Part shown: positions 7,660 through 12,799 of the stretch, piece by piece | How positions within the stretch are numbered: the stretch's first letter is position 1 | Layout of the letters: each line of letters starts with the position of its first letter | NCBI GenBank assembly: GCA_947624365.1 | Contig: CANQJY010000025.1 | Span: 1-12,799, forward strand | Origin: an uncultured Clostridia bacterium | GTDB taxonomy: Bacteria; Bacillota; Clostridia; TANB77; CAG-508 | Direction of reading: 5' to 3' | DNA length: 12,799 nt | The notes under the pieces: model-generated | Seen by the model: only the letters and a program-made list of their open reading frames with translations | The model's database searches: none | What the model was told of the DNA's origin: nothing | Position numbers and translations under genes: made by a program

Positions 7660-8121
7660 ATGTACAGAAAATTATTTGCTATCATAAGTATTATTGTAAT
7701 TACTATATTTTCTTTTTCTGTTGTTTTAGCTGCAGATAATAGTAGTATGTTACAAGATGCCGCAAACGGTGTAAGAGATGCCGTTGGTGGTGCTGAAAAT
7801 GCAATTGAAGATGGTGCAAGAGATATTTCTAATACTTCAAAAGATGTTACAGGTTCTGCCGAAAATTCTACAACAGATAGAACAAATGGTTCTAATGGAA
7901 CAACTAGTTCTACAGGAACAAATTCATCTGTAACTAGTACAAATCCAAATGGAGACACATATAGTGCAACAAGAACAAGTGCAGAAACAGGTTCAACATT
8001 TATGGGAATGAATGCTACTGCTTGGACATGGCTAATTATTGGTATCGCTGCAATTGCAATAATCGCTTTAGTTTGGTATTATGGAACTCAATTAAATAAT
8101 ACAAATAACGATAGAAATTAA
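7660..8121 (+). CDS. Second small secreted, C-terminally anchored protein of unknown function
   Basis: A protein of 153 residues from ATG 7660, chosen because AAGGAGG (7645-7651) stands 8 bases upstream; the reading frame is open further upstream but has no ribosome site there. Residues 1-25 are a signal peptide ending VVLAA. Residues 30-55 form a short Ala/Gly/Asp-rich stretch (DAANGVRDAVGGAENAIEDG) with helix-like spacing. Residues 57-110 are Ser/Thr/Asn/Gly-rich linker. Residues 121-141 (AWTWLIIGIAAIAIIALVWYY) are a membrane helix with aromatic ends, followed by a short polar tail. No catalytic motif is visible. The architecture (signal peptide, low-complexity stalk, C-terminal helix) repeats that of the preceding gene, although the sequences are not clearly alike. 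Confidence 0.8.
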   Translation: MYRKLFAIISIIVITIFSFSVVLAADNSSMLQDAANGVRDAVGGAENAIEDGARDISNTSKDVTGSAENSTTDRTNGSNGTTSSTGTNSSVTSTNPNGDTYSATRTSAETGSTFMGMNATAWTWLIIGIAAIAIIALVWYYGTQLNNTNNDRN

Positions 8122-8128
8122 ATTGAAT

Positions 8129-8170
8129 AATATACAGAGGTTATATTTTTAGCTTCTGTATATTTTTATT
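8129..8170 (+). terminator. Hairpin terminator before smpB
   Basis: AATATACAGA (8129-8138) pairs exactly with TCTGTATATT (8155-8164) around a 16-base loop, with a TTTATTT tail. It begins 7 bases after the stop of the small secreted protein gene and ends at the -35 box of the smpB promoter. Confidence 0.6.
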
Positions 8171-8198
8171 TGCACTTATTTCATTTTCGTGATATACT
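8170..8198 (+). promoter_or_regulatory. Promoter of smpB
   Basis: TTGCAC (8170-8175) and TATACT (8193-8198) are 17 bases apart, 26 bases before the GTG start of smpB. It follows directly on a terminator hairpin, which supports a separate transcription unit. Confidence 0.65.
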
Positions 8199-8224
8199 TT
8201 TAAAAAACAAAGGAGATTTAAATA

Positions 8225-8668
8225 GTGAACACTAAATTAATTTGTAAAAATCCAACTGCTTACCATAATTATACTATTGAGCAAAAATTAGAAACAGGAA
8301 TTGTATTAAGTGGTACTGAAATAAAATCTATTAGACAAGGTAAAGTTAATTTAAAAGATACATATGCTACAATAAAAAAGGGTGAAGTTTTTGTAATTGG
8401 TATGCATATTAGCCCTTATGAACATGGTAATATTTTTAATAAGGATCCTCTTCGTGATAGAAAATTACTTTTAAATAAGCGTGAAATTGCAAAATTAATA
8501 GGTTTAACAAAACAAAAAGGATATAGTTTAGTTCCTATTTGTTTATATTTTAAAGGCAGTTTTGTGAAAATGGAACTAGGTATTGGTAAAGGTAAAAAGT
8601 TATATGATAAACGTCAAGAATTAGCAAAAAAAGATGCTGAAAGGCAAATTGCCCGTCAGCAACATTGA
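8225..8668 (+). CDS. smpB: SsrA-binding protein SmpB
   Basis: A protein of 147 residues that matches SmpB along its whole length. SmpB binds the tRNA-like part of tmRNA and brings it to stalled ribosomes for trans-translation. Visible signatures are NPTAYHNYTIEQKLETGIVL (9-28), SGTEIKSIRQGKVNLKDTY (29-47), HISPYEHGNIFNKDPLRDRK (61-80) and the conserved C-terminal GKGKKLYDKRQELAKKDAER, the tail that reaches into the decoding centre. The start is GTG at 8225 with AGGAG at 8211-8215, 9 bases upstream. The tail after the KKDAER motif is short (RQIARQQH). Its last 13 bases overlap the end of the convergent aldolase gene. No ssrA gene is seen in this window. Confidence 0.97.
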   Translation: MNTKLICKNPTAYHNYTIEQKLETGIVLSGTEIKSIRQGKVNLKDTYATIKKGEVFVIGMHISPYEHGNIFNKDPLRDRKLLLNKREIAKLIGLTKQKGYSLVPICLYFKGSFVKMELGIGKGKKLYDKRQELAKKDAERQIARQQH

Positions 8669-9588
8669 TTGCTTGATCCAAATACATCTATCATTTTATG
8701 TTTTACTGTTTCTTTTATTAATTCTCTAGCATTCCCTAAATATTTTCTAGGATCAAATACATTAGGCTCTTCAGCAAATGTTTTACGAATTCCTGCTGTC
8801 ATAGCCAATCTTAAGTCTGTATCAACATTAATTTTTGATACTCCAGATATACTTGCTTCATGCAAAATTTCGTCTGGGACTCCTTTTGCTCCAGGTATAT
8901 TTCCACCATATTGATTACACATTTCAACTAATTCTGGAATCACTGTTGATGCTCCATGTAACACAATTGGTGTTTCTGGAATACGTTCTTTTATTTGTTT
9001 TAAAATATCAAATCTTAATTTTGCTTCCCCTTTAAATTTATATGCTCCATGGCTTGTTCCAATAGCAATCGCTAAAGAATCACATCCTGTTCTTTTTACA
9101 AATTCCTCTGCTTGAGCTGGGTCTGTATACATAGCATCAGATGATGAAACATTTACATCATCTTCAATTCCTGCTAATTTTCCAAGTTCTGCTTCTACAA
9201 CTACACCTTTGCTATGTGCATAATCTACTACTTGTTTTGTTAAACTTACATTTTCTTCAAAATCATATTTTGAGCCATCAATCATAACAGATGTAAATCC
9301 ATTATCAATACACATTTTTGCAGTTTCAAAATCCGGCCCATGGTCTAAATGCATAGCAATAGGAATATCTGGATATTGCTCAGTTGCTGCTTCTATCATT
9401 TTCATTAAATAGTTAATTCTTGCATATTTAATAGCACTAGATGATGCTTGTAAAATAACTGGTGATTTACATTCATTTGCTGCATCTACTATTCCTTGTA
9501 AAATTTCTAAATTATTGATATTAAATGCTCCTATTGCAAAGCCTTTTTTCATTGATTTTTCAAACATTTCTTTTGTTGTAACCAACAT
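8656..9588 (-). CDS. fba: Class II fructose-1,6-bisphosphate aldolase
   Basis: A zinc-dependent aldolase of 310 residues that cleaves fructose 1,6-bisphosphate to dihydroxyacetone phosphate and glyceraldehyde 3-phosphate in glycolysis. Family motifs are present: AFNINNLEILQGIVDAA (21-37), AMHLDHGPDFETA (78-90, with catalytic Asp82 and zinc ligand His83), VEAELGKLAGIEDD (131-144, with Glu133), GTSHGAYK (177-184, with zinc ligand His180), VLHGAST (209-215, with zinc ligand His211) and INVDTDLR (253-260). A tagatose-bisphosphate aldolase is the close alternative, but the motif set and gene size fit Fba. The start is ATG at 9588, because AGGAG (9599-9603) is 10 bases upstream; an in-frame GTG at 9597 sits against the ribosome site and is unlikely. 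The C-terminus SNQCC is coded within the end of smpB on the other strand. Confidence 0.95.
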   Translation of the reverse strand: MLVTTKEMFEKSMKKGFAIGAFNINNLEILQGIVDAANECKSPVILQASSSAIKYARINYLMKMIEAATEQYPDIPIAMHLDHGPDFETAKMCIDNGFTSVMIDGSKYDFEENVSLTKQVVDYAHSKGVVVEAELGKLAGIEDDVNVSSSDAMYTDPAQAEEFVKRTGCDSLAIAIGTSHGAYKFKGEAKLRFDILKQIKERIPETPIVLHGASTVIPELVEMCNQYGGNIPGAKGVPDEILHEASISGVSKINVDTDLRLAMTAGIRKTFAEEPNVFDPRKYLGNARELIKETVKHKMIDVFGSSNQCC

Positions 9589-9610
9589 ATTTATCACTCT
9601 CCTTGAGAGT

Positions 9611-9619
9611 ATTCTATCA
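9611..9619 (-). promoter_or_regulatory. Extended -10 promoter candidate of the aldolase gene
   Basis: On the minus strand TGATAGAAT forms a TG-n-(-10) element about 23 bases before the aldolase ATG. No good -35 lies 17-18 bases upstream, which is normal for extended -10 promoters. The support is modest. Confidence 0.35.
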
Positions 9620-9668
9620 CAATTATTAAAAAAATGGTATATTTTAAGATAAATATATTAATTTTTAA

Positions 9669-9836
9669 TTAATTATTTTGATATTCATAGCTTGAGCACA
9701 TTGATTCATCTGGTGTTTTTGTATCGCAATCTTGTAATGGTGATACTTTAATAGCTTTTAAAGTACACATATTTTGTTCACAATTATTAAATCTACAGCT
9801 TTCTACTGTACAATGTATTTTTTGATTTCCTTCCAT
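9669..9836 (-). CDS. Small cysteine-rich DUF1540 protein
   Basis: A 55-residue protein that starts at ATG 9836, directly after a strong AGGAGGG site (9844-9850, 7 bases away), and ends in TAA at 9669. It has the DUF1540 pattern: IHCTVESCRFNNCEQNMC (7-24) with Cys at 9, 14, 19 and 24, then LKAIKVSP (26-33), and Cys37 and Cys47. The family is a small, presumably metal-binding Cys-rich domain common in Clostridia and Bacilli; its biological role is not settled. The gene lies between the sortase and the aldolase, on the same strand as both, 64 bases after the sortase stop. No clear promoter or terminator separates it from the sortase, so co-transcription is possible. Confidence 0.88.
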   Translation of the reverse strand: MEGNQKIHCTVESCRFNNCEQNMCTLKAIKVSPLQDCDTKTPDESMCSSYEYQNN

Positions 9837-9900
9837 TTTATATCCCTCCTTTTGATATATTTTTATTATGCGTGTTTTTTTTATTTCTATTCATTTACTT

Positions 9901-10551
9901 CTAAACTGCTCTTCCCTTTACTATAATCCTTTTTTGTGAATCAAATGTACATGTAATTAATGTAATTTCTCTTTTACCTCCTGTTTGTTGTGACAAACAA
10001 TTTACATCATTAGGTAATACAGTGTAAATATCATATATATTATAATTAATTCTATTTTTTTGTTGGTCTGTTACATATATCTTATTTCCTATATTTAATT
10101 TCTTTAAATTACGAAACATCATTTTATTTTGAAAATTATGCCCTGCTACACAAAAATTTCCTACTTGATTAGCATTTGCTCCCCAAAATTTAGTAACAGA
10201 TACATTTAAACTTTGCTTTGAATATGGTTTTATTACATATGTTACTAATTGTATAGCTGGTATTTCTAGTTTTGCTTCTACTGCATATCCTCCATATTTC
10301 TCTGGCATTTGATTTGTTTGTTCTTGTGTATTTTCTTCTTTATTATTTTCTATTTCATTTTCTGTTTTGTTTTCTGTTTCGTTTTCAGTTGTAATTTCAT
10401 TAATTGATTCATTTTGAACTGTTTCTTCTGCTATATATGGAATTTCTGCTTTTTTATTCATTATTTGCTGTTCTTGATATACTTGTATTCCAAACCATAC
10501 TGTTATAATAAGTAAAATACAAAATATTAAAATCATTAAAAACTGTTTCAT
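9901..10551 (-). CDS. Sortase
   Basis: A cysteine transpeptidase of 216 residues that joins LPxTG-type surface proteins to the cell wall or to each other. There is an N-terminal membrane anchor (about 4-24) and an extracellular Glu/Asn/Thr-rich linker (about 42-82, with repeated ENETENKTENEIENN-like text). The sortase barrel starts near AKLEIPAIQL (93-102). The catalytic residues are His138 in VAGHNF, Cys201 in TLITCTF, and Arg208 in SQKRIIVKGRAV at the C-terminus. The short distance from Cys to Arg and the FRNLKKLNIGNKIYV region resemble class D or class A enzymes; the class is not certain. ATG at 10551 is the start, since AAGGAG (10559-10564) lies 7 bases upstream, though the frame is open further. 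The gene follows an LPKTG protein that is probably its substrate. Confidence 0.93.
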   Translation of the reverse strand: MKQFLMILIFCILLIITVWFGIQVYQEQQIMNKKAEIPYIAEETVQNESINEITTENETENKTENEIENNKEENTQEQTNQMPEKYGGYAVEAKLEIPAIQLVTYVIKPYSKQSLNVSVTKFWGANANQVGNFCVAGHNFQNKMMFRNLKKLNIGNKIYVTDQQKNRINYNIYDIYTVLPNDVNCLSQQTGGKREITLITCTFDSQKRIIVKGRAV

Positions 10552-10576
10552 TTGTCTACTCCTTATATGTAAGTAA

Positions 10577-10607
10577 ATGAGAATAAAATTTATTGTTTCA
10601 TTCTCAT
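10577..10607 (-). promoter_or_regulatory. Hairpin between the LPKTG protein gene and the sortase gene
   Basis: ATGAGAAT (10577-10584) and ATTCTCAT (10600-10607) are exact inverted repeats around a 15-base loop, in the 72-base gap between the two genes. No strong T-run follows on the minus strand (TTACTTACATA), so it is more likely a partial attenuator or an mRNA processing or stability element than a full terminator. It could make the surface protein more abundant than its sortase (inference). Confidence 0.45.
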
Positions 10608-10623
10608 CTACATTATTGTTCAA

Positions 10624-11619
10624 CTATACATTTTCGTGTTTTTTAGCAATATATATGAAAGCGATAAGTGATGTTGTAAATACAGCGATTACTGGAATAG
10701 TTTCATTAACACCTGTTTTTGGTAATTCTTCTGGTAATTCTTCTGCTGGTTTTTGTGGTTCTGGAACTTGTTGTGCTTCTGCTTCTTTTACTGTGAAATT
10801 GAATGCTTTTTCTACAATTGTTTCATCACTTTTTTCTCTGTCTATTAATTTTAATGTTATTGTATATTCTCCTGCTTGGCTAAATATTCCTTTTAAATCT
10901 AGTTCTTGTGATACATCTTCGCCACCAATTGCATAACCTTGAGCATTTCCCCAACCATCATCGATAATATCATATTGTGAATTATCTTGAGTGCTAAATC
11001 CTATTAATTTTACAGTTGCGTTCTCAGGTGTTTTTGTTGCGTCAGCTTCTAATCTTGCTTTTGCATAATGACGTCCCATAGGTGAAGAATATGATAATTT
11101 AAAAGGTATTTCTTTTCCTGCTATAATATCTTCTGCATTTTCTAATGTCAATGTGTAATCTTGATATTCTGGTTCAACTGTTAATGTTTCTACTTTTCCT
11201 TCTGTTATATCATCATATCCTGTAGATCCTCCTTCTGATTTCATATTTGTTGCTGTTACAGTAAATTCTGTTGGGTTAGATGTTGTAATACCTGTTTTTG
11301 CTTTGAAAGTGATGTTTGTTTCTGTTTTTGTTGTTGATAATTCTGTATACTCTACTGTTACTGTATCACTTTCTGCACTTCCTGTTCCGTTGTCTGCTGA
11401 AACATATTCAAATATGTCATCATCAAAATCAACTTTAACTTTAAAGCTTCCTAAAGGTTGTCCAAAAGTAACTTTAAGTACAACTTGTTCCCCAGGACGT
11501 ACTGTTTTTTTATCTACAGAAATTGCAAAATCATCCAATACTGCAGCATATGTGTATCCTGTTAAAACAGTTAATACTAAGATTGATAAGATTGTAATCA
11601 ATGCGATTATTTTCTTCAT
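10624..11619 (-). CDS. LPKTG-anchored surface protein with cohesin-like domain
   Basis: A protein of 331 residues exported through a signal peptide (1-25, ending TYA before AVLDDF). The first folded part (about 30-148) reads ISVDKKTVRPGEQVVLKVTF, then SFKVKVDFDDDIFEYVSA, then NITFKAK. This is the start, middle and strand pattern of cohesin-type beta-sandwich domains. A second beta-rich region (about 152-278, YTLTLENAEDIIAGKEIPFK onward) looks Ig-like and is not assignable by eye. A Pro/Glu linker (283-298) leads to LPKTG (299-303), a hydrophobic helix (307-325) and a KKHENV tail, which together form a canonical sortase sorting signal. ATG at 11619 follows AGGAGG with a 10-base gap, behind its own promoter. 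A role as a wall-anchored adhesin or scaffold is inference; no dockerin partner is visible here. Confidence 0.88.
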   Translation of the reverse strand: MKKIIALITILSILVLTVLTGYTYAAVLDDFAISVDKKTVRPGEQVVLKVTFGQPLGSFKVKVDFDDDIFEYVSADNGTGSAESDTVTVEYTELSTTKTETNITFKAKTGITTSNPTEFTVTATNMKSEGGSTGYDDITEGKVETLTVEPEYQDYTLTLENAEDIIAGKEIPFKLSYSSPMGRHYAKARLEADATKTPENATVKLIGFSTQDNSQYDIIDDGWGNAQGYAIGGEDVSQELDLKGIFSQAGEYTITLKLIDREKSDETIVEKAFNFTVKEAEAQQVPEPQKPAEELPEELPKTGVNETIPVIAVFTTSLIAFIYIAKKHENV

Positions 11620-11646
11620 TTTTTAAATTCCTCCTTTTTTGTTTTT

Positions 11647-11675
11647 ATAGTATTATTATGTCGAATTTTTGTAAA
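11647..11675 (-). promoter_or_regulatory. Promoter of the surface protein-sortase operon
   Basis: On the minus strand TTTACA (11670-11675) and TACTAT (11647-11652) are 17 bases apart, about 27 bases before the surface protein start and just downstream of the long palindrome at 11715-11787. Confidence 0.55.
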
Positions 11676-11714
11676 AATATTTTGCCAACTATTGTTAAGG
11701 AAAAATTTGGAAAA

Positions 11715-11787
11715 TGTCCATTTGGGGACGGTCCTTTTTTGGACATTCGTTACGAATGTCCAAAAAAGGACCGTCCCCAAATGGACA
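11715..11787. repeat. Perfect 73-base palindrome with 36-base arms, REP-like
   Basis: The left arm (11715-11750) is exactly complementary to the right arm (11752-11787) around a single central T at 11751. Each arm starts with TGTCCA and has TGGACA inside it, with GGACGGTCC between, so each arm is itself a nested inverted repeat. The GC-rich pieces (GGGGACGGTCC and its complement) stand out from the AT-rich surroundings. As I recall it, text of this kind (GGGGACGGTCC next to TGTCCA) recurs in many bacterial genomes as dispersed repeats, sometimes linked to Y1/REP-associated transposases. It lies between the peroxiredoxin remnant's stop and the surface protein promoter, so its RNA could also act as a terminator for the remnant. 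Confidence 0.9.
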
Positions 11788-11798
11788 CAAACTTGATT

Positions 11799-12239
11799 TT
11801 ATTCTTGAATACATTTTTCTGGTGGTTCTTTAAAACTTAAGTACCAAGTAATCCCATTTCGATTTTTTTCAATTTCTGTATTTCTAGTTTGCAAAGCTTC
11901 AAATGTTTGTGGTGGTGGTACAATTACTGGTTGATTTGGCATCCAATTTGCTGCAGTTGATCCATTTGCGCAGTCTGCCATTTGTAATGCTTTTACAATT
12001 CGAATAATTTCTGGGATAAATCTGCCGATATTTAATGGATAAATTAAAATCGTTCTGATAATTCCTTTGTCATCTATTATAAATACATTTCTGACTGTTT
12101 CTGTGTTGCTGATATCATTTGATATCATTCCATATTTTCTTGCAATTTGCCCATTTCTATCTGCAATTATAGGAAATGATACTTTTATTCCTGTTTTACA
12201 ATAAATATCATACATCCACGCTAAATGTGATGCATTACT
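11799..12239 (-). pseudogene. Peroxiredoxin (Prx6/1-Cys type), 5'-truncated by element insertion
   Basis: Homology to AhpC/TSA peroxiredoxins of the Prx6-like group starts abruptly at SNASHLAWMYDIY (12239) and runs to the natural end: VSFPIIADRNGQIARKYGM, then TVRNVFIIDDKGIIRTILIYP, NIGRFIPEIIRIVKALQ, ANWMPNQPVIVPPP and a final SFKEPPEK. This is the C-terminal two thirds of a protein of about 220 residues. The N-terminal thioredoxin-fold part, with the peroxidatic Cys in PVCTTE, is missing. Upstream in the same frame comes unrelated sequence and a stop, and a large serine recombinase gene ends 11 bases away. The first in-frame ATG is at 12215, which would give a 138-residue product without peroxidase chemistry. 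The intact enzyme would reduce peroxides in the cytoplasm. The 5' part should lie at the other end of the inserted element. Confidence 0.88.
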
Positions 12240-12258
12240 AAAATTACCAATTATGCAT
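12230..12258. other. Probable attachment-site junction (attL or attR) of the integrated element
   Basis: The junction between recombinase DNA and peroxiredoxin homology falls at about 12240-12250. Two copies of the palindromic word ATGCAT (12230-12235 and 12253-12258) bracket it, 23 bases apart. One is inside the peroxiredoxin coding sequence and the other overlaps the recombinase stop region. They may be half-site parts. The exact crossover dinucleotide cannot be fixed without the opposite end or an empty site. Confidence 0.5.
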
Positions 12259-12799
12259 TTTTTACAATATTTACTTCTGAAAAATTAAAATATATGTATA
12301 TATTTTTTAGCTCATCTAATTCTATTTTATCGATTAATTCAAATAATACTTTTTTACTTGGATTTTCAAAATTTAAAAATTCTTCAATTATTTTATTCGT
12401 TTTTTCTTTTTCTTGATTTATTTGATTTTTATTTTTTAATATCTTTATTTTATTTTTTATGTCTTTACAGTTATTTTCAAGTTTTTCTCTCTCAACTATA
12501 AAATCTCTTGAATATCTAAAATAGTCATCGTCTGTTATAATTCCATTTAATTTATCCATATACATTTTATCTAGTTTTTTTGATATATCTTGTATTTTAT
12601 CTTTTATAGTTAATATTTTTTGTTCTTCTCCTTTTATAATCTGATTATAACTATCTTTGTTTTTTTCATATATTAATTTTAAAGCATTTTTATTGCAAAA
12701 TGTATTAACTATATCTTTTACATTATCAAGTACTTTATTCTCAAATTTATTATAATTATAATTGCATGTTTTGCATTTTTTATCTTTACTTCTTGCTAA
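12251..12799 (-). CDS. Large serine recombinase, C-terminal part (starts outside the window)
   Basis: The frame is open from the window edge to a TAA at 12251, giving 182 residues. It begins ARSKDKKCKTCNYNYNKFENKVL, the end of the recombinase zinc-ribbon domain: its last cysteines followed by the FEN-x-VL helix. Then comes a long Lys/Glu-rich coiled coil (about 45-150, with DKMYMDKLNGIITDDDYFR, the usual hairpin tip LYEDKLNGIISEEEF-like). Last is the short ending ENPSKKVLFELIDKIELDELKNIYIYFNF, a standard C-terminal piece of TnpX/phage-type large serine recombinases. The catalytic serine domain lies beyond the window. These enzymes insert and excise mobile elements at short att sites and are usually coded beside one end. 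Here the stop lies 11 bases from the interrupted peroxiredoxin gene. A start at ATG 12565 would be an artefact, since the family continues well upstream. Confidence 0.9.
   Translation of the reverse strand, partial: LARSKDKKCKTCNYNYNKFENKVLDNVKDIVNTFCNKNALKLIYEKNKDSYNQIIKGEEQKILTIKDKIQDISKKLDKMYMDKLNGIITDDDYFRYSRDFIVEREKLENNCKDIKNKIKILKNKNQINQEKEKTNKIIEEFLNFENPSKKVLFELIDKIELDELKNIYIYFNFSEVNIVKNA

Noticed and set aside
7410..7958. Minus-strand reading frame of 182 codons across the two small secreted genes
   Set aside because: It runs antisense to two genes with strong ribosome sites, crosses a terminator, and has no recognisable protein features.
10577..10936. Plus-strand frame of 119 codons opposite the end of the surface protein gene
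   Set aside because: It is the antisense shadow of the LPKTG region and has no start signal.
11601..11840. Plus-strand frame of 79 codons through the long palindrome
   Set aside because: Its coding text comes mostly from the palindrome, it lacks a ribosome site, and it overlaps the start of the surface protein gene.
12251..12565. Recombinase fragment as a self-contained 104-residue protein
   Set aside because: The frame is open from the window edge and the upstream residues match the recombinase zinc ribbon and coiled coil, so the internal Met is not the start.
1..12799. CRISPR arrays, tRNA, rRNA, tmRNA or riboswitches
   Set aside because: I saw no regularly spaced direct repeats, no tRNA-like cloverleaf or CCA-type ends, and no known riboswitch text in any intergenic stretch; all gaps between genes are under 200 bases.

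Overview
The window is very AT-rich DNA read with the standard bacterial code. It has strong Shine-Dalgarno sites, several GTG and TTG starts, a sortase with an LPxTG-type surface protein, a DUF1540 protein and a class II aldolase. This points to a low-GC Bacillota, most likely a Clostridia-like gut anaerobe. The species cannot be named from the sequence.

Positions 1-6913 (all minus strand) form a surface-glycan cluster. In transcription order it holds a membrane-anchored NDP-sugar 4,6-dehydratase (PglF/EpsC/CapD type), a DegT-family sugar aminotransferase broken by an internal frame-shifting deletion, a GT-B-like glycosyltransferase, a PglC-type phosphoglycosyl transferase, a sugar N-formyltransferase-like protein, a FemAB/BioF2-type GNAT transferase, and the start of a second glycosyltransferase that leaves the window. 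Intact, the set would make a UDP-4-amino-6-deoxy sugar, probably N-formylate it, load it on undecaprenyl phosphate and extend it. A near-consensus promoter lies before the dehydratase. A terminator-like hairpin follows the broken aminotransferase, and a second promoter candidate precedes the glycosyltransferase.

Positions 7108-8668 (plus strand) hold two small secreted, C-terminally membrane-anchored, Asn/Ser/Thr-rich proteins of unknown function, each followed by a hairpin terminator, and then smpB with its own promoter. The smpB 3' end overlaps that of the convergent class II fructose-bisphosphate aldolase gene (8656-9588, minus) by 13 bases. Upstream of the aldolase, on the same strand, is a 55-residue DUF1540 protein (9669-9836).

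Positions 9901-11675 (minus) are a sortase module: a promoter, a cohesin-like surface protein ending in LPKTG, and a sortase. Just upstream, at 11715-11787, lies an exact palindrome with 36-base arms and a 1-base centre that resembles a dispersed mobile repeat.

Positions 11799-12799 (minus) show the end of an integrated element. The C-terminal 182 codons of a large serine recombinase stop about a dozen bases before the point where homology to a Prx6-type peroxiredoxin begins in mid-gene. The peroxiredoxin has lost its N-terminal part, including the peroxidatic cysteine. The simplest reading is that a serine-recombinase element inserted into the peroxiredoxin gene, with the missing 5' part at the far end of the element outside this window.
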